Shown here in pieces: positions 1-8,092 of a DNA stretch of 64,000 nt (its first letter is position 1; the number at the start of each line of letters is the position of its first letter). The notes beneath the pieces were generated by a model. That model was not told where the DNA came from. It made no database searches and was given only the letters and a program-made list of their open reading frames with translations. The stretch is from Rohdeia mirabilis (lineage in GTDB: Bacteria > Planctomycetota > UBA1135 > GCA-002686595): contig CP036290.1 of assembly GCA_007750655.1 (NCBI GenBank), positions 2,914,001-2,978,000 of the forward strand. Direction: 5' to 3'. Position numbers and translations under genes: made by a program.

Positions 1-564
1 ACGCGTTGCCCGCAGCGAGCGCGGGCAGCAGCGCCGTGACGAGCCCGATCAGTCCGGCCGAACGCGGCGCGAGCAGCACGACCACACCGGTCGGCTCGGC
101 CACCGTGAAGTTGTTGTACGGACTGGCGATCGGGTTCACGCCGCCCAGGATCTGGGTGAACTTGTCGCACCACCCCGCGTACCAGAACACGCGGTCGATC
201 ACGGTCGAGACCTCGCGCTCGGCCGCCGCTCGGTCGCGGCCGCACAGGGAGCCGAGCAGCTCGACGAACGTCGCGCGCCGGCCCTCGATCATCTCCGCCA
301 GGCGGAAGAGGATCTGGCTGCGGTTGAACGCGCTGCGCGTGGACCAGCCGCCGAAGGCCGTGCGCGCCGCACCGATCGCGTCGCGCAGGTCCTTGCGCGA
401 GGCCTTGGCGCAGTTGGCGAAGAAGGCGCCGTTCACGTCGTTCTGGCGCAGCGCGTAGCCGGACTCGGAGCGCACGAAGGCGCCGCCGACGTACAGCTTG
501 TAGGTCTTGCGGACCGGTTCGCGGTCCGAGCTCTGGCCCGCGGATCCGTTGTGGTTCGTGCTCA
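1..564 (-). CDS. Aldehyde dehydrogenase family protein, N-terminal part
   Basis: An ATG at 564 opens a frame that stays open to the window edge (188 codons), so only the N-terminal part of the protein is visible. The translation reads like an NAD(P)-dependent aldehyde dehydrogenase: a KLYVGGAFVRSESG-like opening strand, an AARTAFGGWS segment, and a cofactor-domain stretch ending LITALLPALAAGN-like. The catalytic Cys and Glu would lie beyond the edge and cannot be checked. It starts 20 bases after the stop of a second aldehyde dehydrogenase, which itself follows deoC, so the three look like one operon oxidising the acetaldehyde made by DeoC. The paired dehydrogenases may differ in substrate or form a hetero-oligomer; that is inference. 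Confidence 0.85.
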
Positions 565-584
565 TGGTGGTAGCTCGCGATCGG

Positions 585-2117
585 TCAGCGCAGACGCAGG
601 TACGGCAAGAGTCCGTGGCGGCCGCCCTCGCGACCGAAACCACTTTCCTTGTAGCCGCCGAAGGGGCTCGCCGGATCGAACTGGTTGAAGGTGTTGCCCC
701 AGACGATGCCCGCGCGCAGGCGGCGCGTCATCTCGAAGACCTTCGAGCCCTTGTCGCTCCAGACGCCGGCGGACAGGCCGTAGGGCGTGTTGTTCGCGAG
801 CTCGACCGCTTCGTCGGGCGTGCGGAAGGTCTGCACGGCCAGCACCGGCCCGAAGATCTCCTCCTGCGCGATGCGGTGGCTCTGGGCCACGTGCGTGAAG
901 ATCGTCGGCGCGAAGAACCAGCCCTTGTCCGGCAGGTCGCAGGCGAGCTGGTGCATCTGCGCGCCTTCCGCCTGGCCGATGCGGACGTAGTCGGCGATGC
1001 GTTCGAGCTGCGCGGCGGAGTTGATCGCGCCCACGTCCGTGTTCTTGTCGAGCGGATCCCCCACCCGCAGCGTGGCCAGTCGGTCGCGCAACTTGTCGAG
1101 CACGGTCTCGGCCACCGACTCCTGCACGAGCAGGCGCGAACCGGCGCAACAGACCTGGCCCTGGTTGAACCAGATGCCGTTGACGATGCCCTCGACCGCC
1201 TGGTCGAGCGCCGCGTCCTCGAACACGATGTTGGCGCCCTTGCCGCCCAGCTCGAGCGTCAGGCGCACGTCGGTCCCGGCCAGCGTGCGCTGGATCTGGC
1301 GCCCGACCTCGGTCGAACCGGTGAACGCCACCTTGTCGATGCCGGGGTGGCTGACGAGCGCGCGGCCCGTGTCACCGTCGCCGTGCACGATGTTCACCAC
1401 GCCGTCGGGCACGCCGGCCTCGGCGCAGATCTCGGCCAGGACGCTGGCGGACAGCGGCGTGGTCTCGGCCGGCTTGAGCACGACCGTGTTGCCGCACGCG
1501 AGCGCCGGCGCGATCTTCCAGGCCGCCATCAACAGCGGGAAGTTCCACGGGATGACCTGGGCCGCGACGCCGAGCGGACTCGGTGACACGCCGGGGAACG
1601 CGTAGTCGAGCTTGTCCGCCCAACCCGCGTAGTAGAGGAAGTGCGCGGCAGCCAGCGGCAGGTCCACGTCGCGCGTCTCGGCGATCGGCTTGCCGTTGTC
1701 GAGCGTCTCGAGCACGGCCAGCTCGCGCGCGCGCTCCTGCAGCATGCGGCCGATGTGGTAGAGCACCTTGGCGCGCTCGCTGGCGGGCCGCGCGCTCCAC
1801 GGGCCGAAGGCCGCGCGGGCCGCGTTCACCGCGCGATCGACCACGTCCGGGCCCGCGGCGGGGATCTCGCTGATCTGCTCGGCGGTCGCGGGGTTGTGGA
1901 CGGCCATCGGCTCGCCTCCGCCGACGAAGCGGCCGCCGATGAAGTGCTCGTAGCGCTCGCGCACCTTCACGACGGCGGTGCTCTCGGGCGCGGGCGCGTA
2001 CTCCCACAGGTCACCGAAGAGCAGCGTGCGGGCCTCGCGGCGCCGGGCCGCGCGCGCGTCGCCGTCGACGCTCGTGGGCGCGGCGGGCGTGATCTCCTTC
2101 ACCTCGAAATCGGACAT
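585..2117 (-). CDS. NAD(P)-dependent aldehyde dehydrogenase
   Basis: A 510-residue aldehyde dehydrogenase with every family landmark visible. The oxyanion Asn lies in PWNFP (Asn192), the dinucleotide-binding FTGSTEVG motif is near residues 265-272, the general base is Glu289 in LELGGKG, and the nucleophile is Cys323 in NQGQVCCAG. Normal family length is about 480-500; the extra length is an N-terminal arm of about 45 residues. It lies 19 bases downstream of deoC and 20 bases upstream of a second aldehyde dehydrogenase. The likely job is oxidation of acetaldehyde released by DeoC to acetate. Substrate is inferred from context; the family assignment is firm. Confidence 0.95.
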   Translation of the reverse strand: MSDFEVKEITPAAPTSVDGDARAARRREARTLLFGDLWEYAPAPESTAVVKVRERYEHFIGGRFVGGGEPMAVHNPATAEQISEIPAAGPDVVDRAVNAARAAFGPWSARPASERAKVLYHIGRMLQERARELAVLETLDNGKPIAETRDVDLPLAAAHFLYYAGWADKLDYAFPGVSPSPLGVAAQVIPWNFPLLMAAWKIAPALACGNTVVLKPAETTPLSASVLAEICAEAGVPDGVVNIVHGDGDTGRALVSHPGIDKVAFTGSTEVGRQIQRTLAGTDVRLTLELGGKGANIVFEDAALDQAVEGIVNGIWFNQGQVCCAGSRLLVQESVAETVLDKLRDRLATLRVGDPLDKNTDVGAINSAAQLERIADYVRIGQAEGAQMHQLACDLPDKGWFFAPTIFTHVAQSHRIAQEEIFGPVLAVQTFRTPDEAVELANNTPYGLSAGVWSDKGSKVFEMTRRLRAGIVWGNTFNQFDPASPFGGYKESGFGREGGRHGLLPYLRLR

Positions 2118-2136
2118 GGCGTCGTGCGGTTGTGGA

Positions 2137-3123
2137 TCAGTCGTTGGAGAAGTAGACCGCCGACTGGTAGCGCCCGGTGTCGAGGCGCTCCCACTGCAGC
2201 AAGAGGTCGTTGACGAGCGACGAGGCGCCGATGCGGAACCAGTCCGGCGTGAGCCAGGCGTCCCCCAGCGTCTCCTTGATCAGCACCAGGTAGTGCCAGG
2301 CCTGCTTGGACGTGCGAATGCCGCCCGCCGCCTTGAGGCCGACCTGCACACCGGTCGCGCGGTAGTGGTCGCGGATCGCTTCGGCCATCACCAGGCACAC
2401 GGGCATGGTGGACGCGGGCGCGATCTTGCCGGTCGAGGTCTTGATGAAGTCGGCGCCCGCGCGCATGGCGAGGTCGGAGGCCGTGCGCACGTTGTCGTAG
2501 GTGGAGAGCTCGCCGGTCTCGAGGATCACCTTGAGGTGGGCCGCACCGCAGGCCTCCTTCGTGGCCGCGATCTCGTCGAACACGCGCGCGTGGTCACCGG
2601 CGAGGAACGCACCGCGGTCGATCACCATGTCGATCTCGTGCGCGCCGGCGTCGACCGTGCGGCGCGTCTCGTCGAGCCGCACGTCGAGGAACGACTGGCC
2701 GCTCGGGAACGCGGTGGCGACGGCGGCCACGCGCACGTCGCTGCCTTCGAGCACCTGGCGCGCATGGGCCACGAACGTCGGGTAGACGCAGACGGCGGCC
2801 ACGCGCGGCAGGCGCGGATCGAGGCCGGGCTGCAGCGCCTTGCGGCACAGTCGCTCGACCTTGCCGGGCGTGTCCATCCCCTCCAGCGTGGTCAGGTCGA
2901 CCATCGACATCGCGGCGGCCAGCGCGGCGCGCTTCGCCTCGTTCTTGATGCTGCGGCGCGTGAAGCGTGCAGCACGCGCTTCGACGGCGCGGGCGTCGAC
3001 GGTGATCGCGGGCAGACCGGCGGGCGCGCGACCCGTTCGATGGCTGGCGCCCGCGCCGTTGCCGGACCCTGCTCCGCTGTCGGAGGATTGGCCGCTCGAG
3101 GAGTTCTTGGACGGTTGATTCAT
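2137..3123 (-). CDS. deoC: Deoxyribose-phosphate aldolase
   Basis: This enzyme splits 2-deoxyribose 5-phosphate into acetaldehyde and glyceraldehyde 3-phosphate using a Schiff-base lysine. The 328-residue protein shows ADFIKTSTGK with the catalytic Lys228, GLKAAGGIRT with the second active-site Lys264, and a GASSL phosphate-binding loop near the C-terminus. It belongs to the longer DeoC type rather than the 250-residue E. coli type. The ATG at 3123 was chosen over an in-frame GTG at 3180 because a TATCCT promoter-like hexamer overlaps that upstream stretch. The first 35 residues are Ser/Gly/Asn-rich and probably disordered. It heads an operon with two aldehyde dehydrogenases, pointing to salvage of deoxynucleosides. 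Confidence 0.95.
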   Translation of the reverse strand: MNQPSKNSSSGQSSDSGAGSGNGAGASHRTGRAPAGLPAITVDARAVEARAARFTRRSIKNEAKRAALAAAMSMVDLTTLEGMDTPGKVERLCRKALQPGLDPRLPRVAAVCVYPTFVAHARQVLEGSDVRVAAVATAFPSGQSFLDVRLDETRRTVDAGAHEIDMVIDRGAFLAGDHARVFDEIAATKEACGAAHLKVILETGELSTYDNVRTASDLAMRAGADFIKTSTGKIAPASTMPVCLVMAEAIRDHYRATGVQVGLKAAGGIRTSKQAWHYLVLIKETLGDAWLTPDWFRIGASSLVNDLLLQWERLDTGRYQSAVYFSND

Positions 3124-3170
3124 CGGTCGCTGCCGTCCGGGGCCGGGACGGCGCGACGGATCGGGGCAGG

Positions 3171-3176
3171 AGGATA
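3171..3176 (-). promoter_or_regulatory. Putative -10 hexamer TATCCT for the deoC operon
   Basis: On the minus strand GCTATCCT lies about 47 bases before the deoC ATG. It matches the GCTAnnnT pattern seen before many first genes in this window. No convincing -35 box is visible. Confidence 0.4.
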
Positions 3177-3200
3177 GCACCCGCGAGCGCCCGCCCCGCC

Positions 3201-3206
3201 TACCGT
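3201..3206 (+). promoter_or_regulatory. Putative -10 hexamer TACCGT, leaderless spacing
   Basis: TACCGT ends six bases before the ATG at 3213, so transcription from it would begin at about the start codon. Assigned from the pattern shared with other genes in the window. Confidence 0.4.
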
Positions 3207-3212
3207 GCGTCG

Positions 3213-4229
3213 ATGGCCACGGGCGAGACGGACTGGGCCCCTCCCGGACCGGGACAGGGCGAACTGCGCGAGCGCGCGAGCGAGGACGAGTGGCGCGGCG
3301 CCGTGCTCGCGATCGCCGCGCGCCACGGTCTGGGCGACCAACGCACGGCGCGACTCTTCGACAGCGGCTCGGACGTGGTCTTCGGCGGCGCGGACCTCGT
3401 GTTCAAGTTCACCGATCCGCGCTGGTCCGAGCAGATGGCGTCCGAACGCCGTTGGCTGGAGCACCTGGACGGCGCCCTCTCGGTCGCGACGCCGCAGCTC
3501 GTTGCCGAGGGCGAGATCTGCGGCTGGCCGTACACCGTGATGACACGCGTGGCCGGCACGCCGCTCGGCACGGTGTGGGCGACGCTCGACCACGCGGCGC
3601 GACTGGTGTTGGCGCAGGACGTGGGTGAGCTCGTGGCCGAGTTGCACGTGCTGCCGCTCCCGGACGTGTTCGAACCCTGGGAACCGTTCGCGCACACCGC
3701 CGTCGCCGCCGCGCGCACCCGGCGGGCCCAACTGATCGCGAGCGATCCAGACGTCACCCGCGCCCTCGTCGACGAGGTCGAGTCGTTCCTCGCCGAGTCG
3801 CTCGGCGCCGAGACGTCCGACGGGGTGGAGCGCGCCGCCGCCGCCGGTTTCGGGGACGCGCGACGCGTGGTCCTGCACACCGAGCTGCTCGACCAGCACG
3901 TCCTGGTGGACACGAGCGGCGCGCGCCTGCGCCCCTGCGGACTGATCGACCTGGCCGACGCGCGCGTGGGTCCGCCCGAGTACGACGTGCCGGCCCTGGT
4001 GGAGTTCGTGCTGAAGGACGAGCCGGGTGCGCTCGACGCGTTGTGCGACGGTCTCGGTGGCGAACTCGCCGAGCGCGACGAGGCTGCCACCGATCGCCTC
4101 CTCGCCTGGTCGATGTGCCACCGCTTCGCGCATTTGGGTCGGATGGTGCGAGCGGCCGGCGGCGCCCGCGACCTGGCCACGCTGCGCGCGCGCCTGTTCC
4201 CACCGCGCGGCGCGTCGGCGGGCCGGTGA
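3213..4229 (+). CDS. APH/choline-kinase-fold phosphotransferase with altered catalytic loop
   Basis: A 338-residue protein with the layout of the aminoglycoside phosphotransferase (APH) family. A possible ATP-binding lysine is in LVFKFTD (Lys65), followed by a helical insert and a C-terminal lobe with VVLHTELLDQHVLVD (residues 219-233) and the metal-binding GLIDLADARVG (Asp246). In classical APH enzymes the loop reads HxDxxxxN; here Asp is Glu224 and Asn is His229. I recall related HTE...H variants in uncharacterised actinobacterial members, so it may define a subfamily rather than a dead enzyme. Substrate is unknown; nothing nearby suggests antibiotic resistance. It is divergent from deoC with only 89 bases between starts. 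Confidence 0.75.
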   Translation: MATGETDWAPPGPGQGELRERASEDEWRGAVLAIAARHGLGDQRTARLFDSGSDVVFGGADLVFKFTDPRWSEQMASERRWLEHLDGALSVATPQLVAEGEICGWPYTVMTRVAGTPLGTVWATLDHAARLVLAQDVGELVAELHVLPLPDVFEPWEPFAHTAVAAARTRRAQLIASDPDVTRALVDEVESFLAESLGAETSDGVERAAAAGFGDARRVVLHTELLDQHVLVDTSGARLRPCGLIDLADARVGPPEYDVPALVEFVLKDEPGALDALCDGLGGELAERDEAATDRLLAWSMCHRFAHLGRMVRAAGGARDLATLRARLFPPRGASAGR

Positions 4230-4415
4230 CGGGCGTTCGGTGATCGAATCAGCAGGTCACGGAACGAGCTGGAGCGCGAAGTCGGCGCCCTTCGCGCCCG
4301 CCGGTGCCCCCACGCCGCTCCCCGGCAGCCCGCGCTGCTCGAACGCGGGCGCCCCGAGTCGCACGGTTCTCGATCGCACGGGCCCCGTCCACTCAGCCCC
4401 CGACCGCACAAGACC

Positions 4416-4898
4416 ATGACCCACACTTCGCTCCGTCAACCGCTCGTCCTCGTCGCGCTCCTCGCCCTCGCCGCCTGTGCCTCGCTCGGAACGCCCGCCG
4501 ATCGCGAGCACGTCTCGGACCTGTGGCAACGCATGCAGGGCTACACGAGTTGGTCGCAGCTCGAGGGCTGGGAAGGCGTGGTGGTCAGCATCGACGGCAC
4601 CCACGGCGACTTCGTCCAGGTCTGGATGAACGACGTGGCGGCCGCGGATCCGAAGCACCTGCCGGTGGGATCGATCGTCGTGAAGGAGGGCTATCGCGAC
4701 GAAGCGGGCCAGAAACTGAACGCGATCACGGTCATGGAGCGGCGCGCGGCCGGCTACGACCCCGAACACGGCGACTGGTTCTGGGGCCGCTTCGAGAAGG
4801 ACGGCACGCCGACGCACGCAGGTGGTGCGAGCCTGTGCATCGACTGCCACGACGAAGCCAGCGGGGACGACTACTCGTTCCTCAACGACGACCTGTAG
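4416..4898 (+). CDS. Cytochrome P460-like haem lipoprotein
   Basis: A 160-residue exported protein. Residues 1-21 form a lipoprotein signal with lipobox LAAC (Cys21). A single c-type haem motif CIDCH (Cys141, Cys144, His145) sits near the C-terminus, and the preceding region (VKEGY, then GYDPEHGDWFWGRF) matches the cytochrome P460 fold as I know it. Family members oxidise hydroxylamine or detoxify nitric oxide using a haem cross-linked to a lysine; a Lys90 in VVKEGY is a candidate but alignment is needed. The protein is probably anchored on the outside of the cytoplasmic membrane or on the outer membrane. It converges on the CpcT-like gene, 13 bases away. Confidence 0.8.
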   Translation: MTHTSLRQPLVLVALLALAACASLGTPADREHVSDLWQRMQGYTSWSQLEGWEGVVVSIDGTHGDFVQVWMNDVAAADPKHLPVGSIVVKEGYRDEAGQKLNAITVMERRAAGYDPEHGDWFWGRFEKDGTPTHAGGASLCIDCHDEASGDDYSFLNDDL

Positions 4899-4911
4899 CG
4901 TCGGTCGGGGT

Positions 4912-5595
4912 CTACAGGTCGCTCGGCTCGCCCTCGTACAGGAACTGGTACGGCCCCTTCACCGCGCCCCAGACCTGTTCGCCGTTCGCGTCGAAGCCCT
5001 GGTCCCAGCTGTCGAGTCGATTCTCGCGCAGCACGACCGTCGACGTGGCGTAGGACGCGCCGCGCAGGTCGCTGGGGCACTCCTTCTCGACGGTGCTGCC
5101 GCGGAACTCGTCCGGCGCCACGGCGACGAGCACGATCTCGCAGCCGTCGCGCCTCGTGAGTGCGGACGGATCGAGGTCCGCCAGCGGCTCGGCGGCGCGC
5201 CACGCACCGATCGCCGCGTCGGGGTCGGGCAGGGTGTAGACCTCGCTCACGACCACGTCGCCGCCGCCGACCACGTGGTACACGCGTTGGCGGTAGGGCG
5301 CGTCGAACGAGCCGGCTGCGGCCTGTTCGACGTACAGCCAGACGCCGTCCGTGCGCTGCTCCCAGATGGGCGTGCACACGAGCCGGATGTGGAAGTACTC
5401 GGGGTCCAGGACGGACTGCTCGTAGCTCGAGAACACACCGGTCAGGTAGTCGGCCGCGCGCCGGACCACGGGATCGATGGGCCGGTCGTCCACGTACGTG
5501 ACGGGATCGGACGCCTGGCAACCGGACGAGCCGAGTGCGAGTCCGAGTGCGGCGACGAAGGCGAGCGGGCGGGCGGAACAGCGGATTGCGAGCAT
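4912..5595 (-). CDS. CpcT/CpeT-like lipoprotein
   Basis: A 227-residue lipoprotein (lipobox GSSGC, Cys26). The mature part resembles the cyanobacterial phycobiliprotein lyase family CpcT/CpeT: an opening YLTGVFSSYEQSVLDP, then PYRQRVYHV, GCEIVLV, FRGSTVEKECPSD and a closing VWGAVKGPYQFLYE. In cyanobacteria these proteins attach bilins to phycobiliproteins; nothing in this window suggests phycobilisomes, so the ligand is unknown and bilin attachment should not be assumed. The start was moved to the ATG at 5595 because it gives a clean signal peptide; an upstream in-frame start at 5736 adds 47 Arg-rich residues. Family resemblance is strong, role is open. Confidence 0.75.
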   Translation of the reverse strand: MLAIRCSARPLAFVAALGLALGSSGCQASDPVTYVDDRPIDPVVRRAADYLTGVFSSYEQSVLDPEYFHIRLVCTPIWEQRTDGVWLYVEQAAAGSFDAPYRQRVYHVVGGGDVVVSEVYTLPDPDAAIGAWRAAEPLADLDPSALTRRDGCEIVLVAVAPDEFRGSTVEKECPSDLRGASYATSTVVLRENRLDSWDQGFDANGEQVWGAVKGPYQFLYEGEPSDL

Positions 5596-5641
5596 GGACG
5601 GTCGGGGATCGTGGGTGCCTTCGGCGACGCGGTTCGGGAGA

Positions 5642-5685
5642 GACGCTGTGCGGAAGACGCGGTGTGCGAAGGCGCGGTGTGCGAG
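5642..5685 (+). repeat. Short degenerate tandem repeat, period about 15
   Basis: Three diverged copies of gacgcggtgtgcgaa (14, 15 and 15 bases) fill part of the gap between two minus-strand lipoprotein genes. One of several such tracts in the window. Confidence 0.6.
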
Positions 5686-5740
5686 GGAACCGGCGCAGGA
5701 AGGATGGCGGATCGCACTCGAAGGTGCGCGCCGCACGTCC

Positions 5741-6406
5741 TCAGTCGCGCAGCGGAATCTCGATCTCCGCGCGGGCCTCGCGCACGCGGCGCAGCACCCG
5801 ACCGTCGGGCGCCACGACGATCTTGTAGCTGACGCCGAGCCGCTCGCGCTTCACGTGGTACTCGCTCTCGTCGCCGCGCCGGATCAACTCCACGCTGAGC
5901 AGCAGCGCATCGGGAATCGCGCGCTCGGCGCTGGCGAGCACGACGGCCGGCGCCTCACGCAGACTCAACGACTGTTCGGTCTCGATGATGCGGCCCTGCT
6001 CGTCGACGACCACCTCCCAACCGCGACCTTCCACGTCGAACTTGACCTCCCAGGCCGGGCCCTTCGACGTCAGTTCGCGCTCGGCGCCGACGACGCGACC
6101 GGCGGGCAGGTGGCGCAGCGCGGCGTCGGCGACGACGGCCGGAAGTTCCAGGACGGACACGTCCGCCTCGATCTCGCGCAGGTTGCCGTCGCGGTCGATC
6201 TCGAGCTCCATCACGCCGTCCGGCGCAGCCAGGTCGTAGAGCTCGACGATCTGGATCGGCACGCGTCCCAGTCCGGGCGAGTTGGGACGGGCGACGCCGG
6301 CGCACGACGCGGTCAGCGCACCGGCGGCGAGGAGACCAACGAGTCGGACCCAGGCATCGGCGGTGCGCGCGGGGGACGGGACGAGGCGGAGTATCGGGAG
6401 GAGCAT
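5741..6406 (-). CDS. Lipoprotein with repeated PepSY-like modules
   Basis: A 221-residue lipoprotein; the signal ends at lipobox LTASC (Cys35) and the ATG at 6406 is chosen to fit it. The mature part carries two similar halves, each with a PAVV segment followed by a strand-rich WEVKFDVEGR or YHVKRERLG block and a closing VVDEQGRI or VVAPDGRV turn. That alternation resembles PepSY or beta-lactamase-inhibitor-like (BLIP) modules, which are small extracytoplasmic binding domains. The repeat is visible by eye; the PepSY label is tentative. It lies 145 bases upstream of the CpcT-like gene on the same strand and divergent from egtB. Confidence 0.6.
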   Translation of the reverse strand: MLLPILRLVPSPARTADAWVRLVGLLAAGALTASCAGVARPNSPGLGRVPIQIVELYDLAAPDGVMELEIDRDGNLREIEADVSVLELPAVVADAALRHLPAGRVVGAERELTSKGPAWEVKFDVEGRGWEVVVDEQGRIIETEQSLSLREAPAVVLASAERAIPDALLLSVELIRRGDESEYHVKRERLGVSYKIVVAPDGRVLRRVREARAEIEIPLRD

Positions 6407-6597
6407 GGGCAAAGGTTCGGCCGGTGCGAGATGGAAGACGACCCGCGTCGTGGTGACGCGTGCGACGCGGACGGTGGGCGCGGTGCGACGGCGCGCGATG
6501 ATAGGCACTCACCTGCGGACCTGGGCGAATCCCGAGTGCCGCGACCGCCCGCTGGCGAAACCGCGGGCGGTCCTGGCCACGGTCGCCGCGCGATCCC

Positions 6598-6603
6598 TAT
6601 GCT
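6598..6603 (+). promoter_or_regulatory. Putative -10 hexamer TATGCT for egtBD
   Basis: TATGCT ends ten bases before the ATG at 6614. It overlaps an upstream in-frame ATG at 6599, which argues for the 6614 start. Confidence 0.35.
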
Positions 6604-6613
6604 GGCGCGCGAC

Positions 6614-8092
6614 ATGGGCAACGAGACCGGCGAGAGCGCCCGCGACGGCGCGCCGGCGAACCCCAGTGCCAGTGCGCTGCGCGAGACCGAGTTCGATCTC
6701 GGACGCGGAGCGCTCGATGCGACCGGATCGACCGCAGCTTGTGACGCGACGCCTCCGGGCGCCCGCGCGGTCCACCCTGTCGCGAGCGGGATCGGCGAGC
6801 GCACCACCGCCGACCACGGCCAGCGCCTGCACGCCGTCCGCTCGACCACCGTCGCCCTCGCGGCGCCGCTCTCGGCCGAGGACTGCCAGCCCCAGTCGAT
6901 GCCCGACGCCAGCCCGGTCAAGTGGCATCTGGCGCACACCACCTGGTTCTTCGACCAATTCGTGCTCGCGCCGCGCGGACGCGCCGTGGCGCCCGACTGG
7001 AGCGAGATCTTCAACTCCTACTACGTGGGGATCGGACCGCGGCACGCGCGACCGCGGCGCGGGCTGCTCACGCGCCCCACGCTCGACGAGGTGCTCGAGT
7101 TCCGCGCGCGCGTGGACGAACGGCTGGGCGAGCTGATCACGGGCGACGCGACCGCCGTCGAGCGCGACCGGATCGAGCTCGGACTCAACCACGAACAGCA
7201 GCACCAGGAACTGATCCTGATGGACGTGCTGCATCTCTTCTCGAACAACCCGCTGGCACCGGCCTACGCGGCGCGCTCGGTGCCGGCATCGCTCGACGCG
7301 CAGGTCCCGCCGTCGATCGAGCCGATCGAGGTGCCCGCGGGTCTGCACGTGGTCGGTCGCGATCCTGCGGCGGGACGTTTCGTCTTCGACAACGAGACGC
7401 CCGCGCACCGCGTGTTCCTCGAGGCCTTCGCGCTGGCGTCGCGGCCGAGTTCGTGCGCCGAGTACGCCGCGTTCATCGACGACGGCGGCTACGAACGGCC
7501 CGAACTGTGGACGTCGGACGGCTGGGACGCGGTGCAGCGCGAGGGCTGGAGCGCGCCGCTGTACTGGTCGCGCACAGCGGACGGAACACGCCAGCGCTTC
7601 GGCCTGACCGGACGCGCGCCGCTGGTCGGGAACGAACCGGTCCAGCACCTGTCCTGGTACGAGGCCGACGCCTTCGCGCGCTGGAGCGGCGCGCGCCTGC
7701 CGCGCGAGCACGAGTGGGAGGTGGCGATCGCCCAGGCCTTCCCGAAGTGGTGCCGCGCCGCCGACCTGGACCCGCGCGAACGACCGACACTCGATCCCGG
7801 CGCGCACGTGACGCGCCGCGCGCACCTCGGTCCGCGCGCGCTGCTCGCGAGCCGCGTGGAGCCCGGCGACGGCTGGGAGTGGACGGCGAGCGACTACGCC
7901 CCCTACCCGGGCTTCGCGCCGCTTCCGGGTGCACTCGGTGAGTACAACGGCAAGTTCATGTCCGGACAACTCGTGCTGCGCGGCGGCTCGTTCGCCACCG
8001 CGCCCGGCCACACGCGCGCGAGCTATCGCAACTTCTTCTGGCACGCCGCACGCTGGCCCTTCACGGGCGTCCGACTCGCATGGGACAGGTAG
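6614..8092 (+). CDS. egtB: Hercynine oxygenase (ergothioneine biosynthesis)
   Basis: EgtB is a non-haem iron enzyme that joins a thiol compound to hercynine as a sulfoxide. The 492-residue protein has the DinB_2 domain with the three expected iron-binding histidines, His108 in WHLAHTTWFF and His193/His197 in NHEQQHQEL, and then the formylglycine-generating-enzyme-type domain from about residue 240 to the end, with closing LRGGSFATAPGHTR and GVRLAWDR. The first 70 residues are low in conservation and rich in Ala/Gly. The stop overlaps egtD by 13 bases. No egtA or egtC is present here, so the thiol donor (cysteine or gamma-glutamylcysteine) cannot be told from context. Confidence 0.92.
   Translation: MGNETGESARDGAPANPSASALRETEFDLGRGALDATGSTAACDATPPGARAVHPVASGIGERTTADHGQRLHAVRSTTVALAAPLSAEDCQPQSMPDASPVKWHLAHTTWFFDQFVLAPRGRAVAPDWSEIFNSYYVGIGPRHARPRRGLLTRPTLDEVLEFRARVDERLGELITGDATAVERDRIELGLNHEQQHQELILMDVLHLFSNNPLAPAYAARSVPASLDAQVPPSIEPIEVPAGLHVVGRDPAAGRFVFDNETPAHRVFLEAFALASRPSSCAEYAAFIDDGGYERPELWTSDGWDAVQREGWSAPLYWSRTADGTRQRFGLTGRAPLVGNEPVQHLSWYEADAFARWSGARLPREHEWEVAIAQAFPKWCRAADLDPRERPTLDPGAHVTRRAHLGPRALLASRVEPGDGWEWTASDYAPYPGFAPLPGALGEYNGKFMSGQLVLRGGSFATAPGHTRASYRNFFWHAARWPFTGVRLAWDR

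Noticed and set aside
3123..3180. An upstream GTG start for deoC at 3180
   Set aside because: A TATCCT promoter-like hexamer overlaps it, and the ATG at 3123 begins the protein well before the conserved part.
4912..5595. A phycobiliprotein lyase in the cyanobacterial sense
   Set aside because: Nothing in this window suggests phycobilisomes, and the lipobox puts it outside the cytoplasm; only the fold is claimed.
6599..6613. The upstream ATG of egtB at 6599
   Set aside because: It overlaps the TATGCT hexamer and adds only five residues.
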